Source: an uncultured Bacteroidota bacterium (GTDB lineage: Bacteria > Bacteroidota > Bacteroidia > Flavobacteriales > Flavobacteriaceae). From it: a stretch of DNA of 9,313 nt. Below the pieces are notes generated by a model. That model was not told the origin of the DNA. It saw only the letters and a program-made list of their open reading frames with translations, and ran no database searches. The stretch spans positions 1 to 9,313 of the forward strand of contig CAIRNC010000202.1 of NCBI GenBank assembly GCA_903879875.1. Direction: 5' to 3'. Position numbers and translations under genes: made by a program. How positions within the stretch are numbered: the first letter of the stretch is position 1; each line of letters begins with the position of its first letter. Of this stretch, positions 8,342 to 9,313 are shown one piece after another.

Positions 8342-8380
8342 TTTACGCTAAAACGGTTTTATTTTGTACTTAAGCGTAAA
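8342..8380. repeat. nested inverted repeat in the divergent intergenic region
   Basis: The outer arms TTTACGCT (8342-8349) and AGCGTAAA (8373-8380) are perfect reverse complements separated by 23 nt. Inside the loop, AAAAC (8350-8354) and GTTTT (8356-8360) form a second small inverted repeat. A T-rich run follows on the plus strand (8381-8390). It lies upstream of both candidate promoters, so it could be a regulator-binding site; a terminator role is unlikely because no plus-strand gene in the window precedes it. Confidence 0.5.
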
Positions 8381-8446
8381 TTTTATTTTTAAATAATCGA
8401 GTAAATCATAGGTTGTTTAAACCAAATCTTAAGATAAGCCAACTAT

Positions 8447-8492
8447 TTTTGAGAATGTTTTATCTAAATTTGCCTTATAAAAATTCTCAAAA
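8447..8492. repeat. 10-bp inverted repeat flanking the apbE -7 element
   Basis: TTTTGAGAAT (8447-8456) and ATTCTCAAAA (8483-8492) are perfect reverse complements 26 nt apart. The candidate -7 element of apbE sits between them, and the right arm ends 9 nt before the start codon. The layout suggests an operator bracketing the promoter. Chance occurrence in AT-rich DNA cannot be excluded. Confidence 0.55.
8465..8472 (+). promoter_or_regulatory. candidate Bacteroidota -7 element of apbE
   Basis: TAAATTTG exactly fits the TAnnTTTG -7 consensus and ends 29 nt before the apbE ATG, a plausible leader length. The nearest upstream TTG (8449-8451) is only 13 nt away, shorter than the usual 17-19, so the -33 element is weak or absent. 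An A-rich AAAAGAAG stretch (8489-8496, just upstream of the ATG) may help ribosome binding. Confidence 0.5.
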
Positions 8493-8501
8493 GAAGTTTT
8501 C

Positions 8502-9313
8502 ATGAAAATATTAATGCCCTCTATTCTATTTTTTCTTTTTTCAAATATTTTATTAGCCCAACAAGAACCTGTTAAATTTGAAGGTGAAGCCCAAGGCACG
8601 ACTTATCATATAACTTATTTTGATGCTAAAAACAGAGATTTTCAAACCGAAATTGACAGTTTACTAAGAGATTTTGATTTATCGGTTTCGACTTATATTC
8701 CAAATTCCATAATTTCAAGAATAAATTCAAACGAGAAAAATGTCAAAGTTGATAAATACTTTATTCGTTGTTTTAACAAGGCCAAAGAAGTTTGGAAAAA
8801 CACCGATGGTGCCTTTGATCCAACCGTATATCCATTAGTCAATGCTTGGGGTTTTGGACCTGGAAAGAAACAAAAAATTGAAAAAGCAAAAATTGATAGT
8901 ATGTTGCAATTTGTTGGTTTTGATTTAATTCGCTTAAAAGGCAATACCATTATAAAAAAAGACCCAAGAGTAGCATTGGATTTTAATGCCTTTGCACAAG
9001 GCTATTCTGTAGATGTAGTTTCCGAATTTCTAAAATCAAAAATGATAACTTCATTTATTGTTGAAATAGGAGGAGAGGTTTATGCCAACGGAAAAACACC
9101 AGACGGAACAAATTGGACGGTTGGAATCGAAAAACCAATTGATAACAAAGAAGTCGTCAATCCGCTGAAAGCGATTGTAAAACTAGAAAATTTAGCAGTT
9201 GCAACATCAGGAAATTACAGGCGTTTTGTAATTGAAGGTGGTGTCAAATATGCGCATCATTTGGATCCAAAAACGGGTTATCCAACCAAAAATAATTTGC
9301 TAAGTGCCTCCAT
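8502..9313 (+). CDS. apbE: FAD:protein FMN transferase ApbE, exported (3' end cut off by window edge)
   Basis: ApbE transfers FMN from FAD to a Thr/Ser of target redox proteins outside the cytoplasm, such as NqrB/NqrC and RnfG/RnfD subunits; it is Mg2+-dependent. 270 codons are present of a usual 330-350. The N-terminus is a signal peptide: K2, a hydrophobic stretch from I3 to L18, and a likely cleavage site around LLAQ-Q (17-21). There is no lipobox cysteine, so a soluble periplasmic form is expected rather than a lipoprotein. Family motifs: GTTYHITY (32-39), VSTYIPNSIISRIN (62-75), FDPTVYPLVNAWGFG (105-119), ALDFNAFAQGYSVD (158-171), EIGGEVYANGK (188-198), AVATSGNYRRF (232-242) and HHLDPKTGYP (252-261), the last being the metal-binding HxxDPxTGxP signature. 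The gene is divergent from the multi-PAS sensor. No Nqr or Rnf gene lies in the window, so its target here is unknown. M5 is an alternative start, but M1 gives the better signal peptide. Confidence 0.94.
   Translation, partial: MKILMPSILFFLFSNILLAQQEPVKFEGEAQGTTYHITYFDAKNRDFQTEIDSLLRDFDLSVSTYIPNSIISRINSNEKNVKVDKYFIRCFNKAKEVWKNTDGAFDPTVYPLVNAWGFGPGKKQKIEKAKIDSMLQFVGFDLIRLKGNTIIKKDPRVALDFNAFAQGYSVDVVSEFLKSKMITSFIVEIGGEVYANGKTPDGTNWTVGIEKPIDNKEVVNPLKAIVKLENLAVATSGNYRRFVIEGGVKYAHHLDPKTGYPTKNNLLSAS

Noticed and set aside
8497..8508. 12-bp perfect palindrome TTTTCATGAAAA over the apbE start codon
   Set aside because: It is largely forced by CATG plus an A-rich second codon in an AT-rich genome, so I treat it as chance.
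8693..8950. Minus-strand open frame of 85 codons opposite apbE
   Set aside because: It overlaps the conserved FDPTV and DFNAFAQGYS-adjacent part of ApbE on the other strand and has no supporting motif.

Overview
The window is AT-rich throughout. Its coding style, its near absence of Shine-Dalgarno sequences, and several matches to the Bacteroidota -7 promoter element (TAnnTTTG) point to a member of the Flavobacteriaceae, probably Flavobacterium or a close relative. This is inferred from sequence style and protein character, not from a database match.

Layout, left to right: (1) a 3'-truncated tilS on the minus strand, running off the left edge; (2) pabB, minus strand, complete, starting at a TTG codon; (3) a single-domain CheY-like response regulator, minus strand; (4) a very large (1737-residue) soluble multi-PAS sensor, minus strand, whose stop codon lies inside the response-regulator gene (16-nt overlap); (5) a 274-nt divergent intergenic region with two candidate promoters and two inverted repeats; (6) apbE on the plus strand, running off the right edge. 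No mobile element, CRISPR array, tRNA or rRNA was seen.

The sensor and response regulator form a two-gene signalling unit. The sensor is a string of about 13 PAS domains with a period of roughly 127 residues, followed by a histidine-kinase dimerisation/phosphoacceptor (DHp) helix pair containing the H-box histidine H1672. The protein ends 65 residues after that histidine, so it has no ATP-binding (CA/HATPase_c) domain, and the next gene begins immediately. It cannot be a conventional autophosphorylating kinase. It more likely acts as a phosphotransfer or phosphatase scaffold, or depends on a kinase encoded elsewhere. This is the most interesting part of the window.

The remaining genes are housekeeping. 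pabB feeds p-aminobenzoate into folate synthesis, tilS modifies tRNA-Ile(CAU), and apbE encodes an exported flavin transferase that attaches FMN to membrane redox proteins. pabB and tilS follow the signalling pair on the same strand with 66- and 99-nt gaps, so a four-gene transcript is possible. A -7-like element ahead of pabB suggests it may also have its own promoter.
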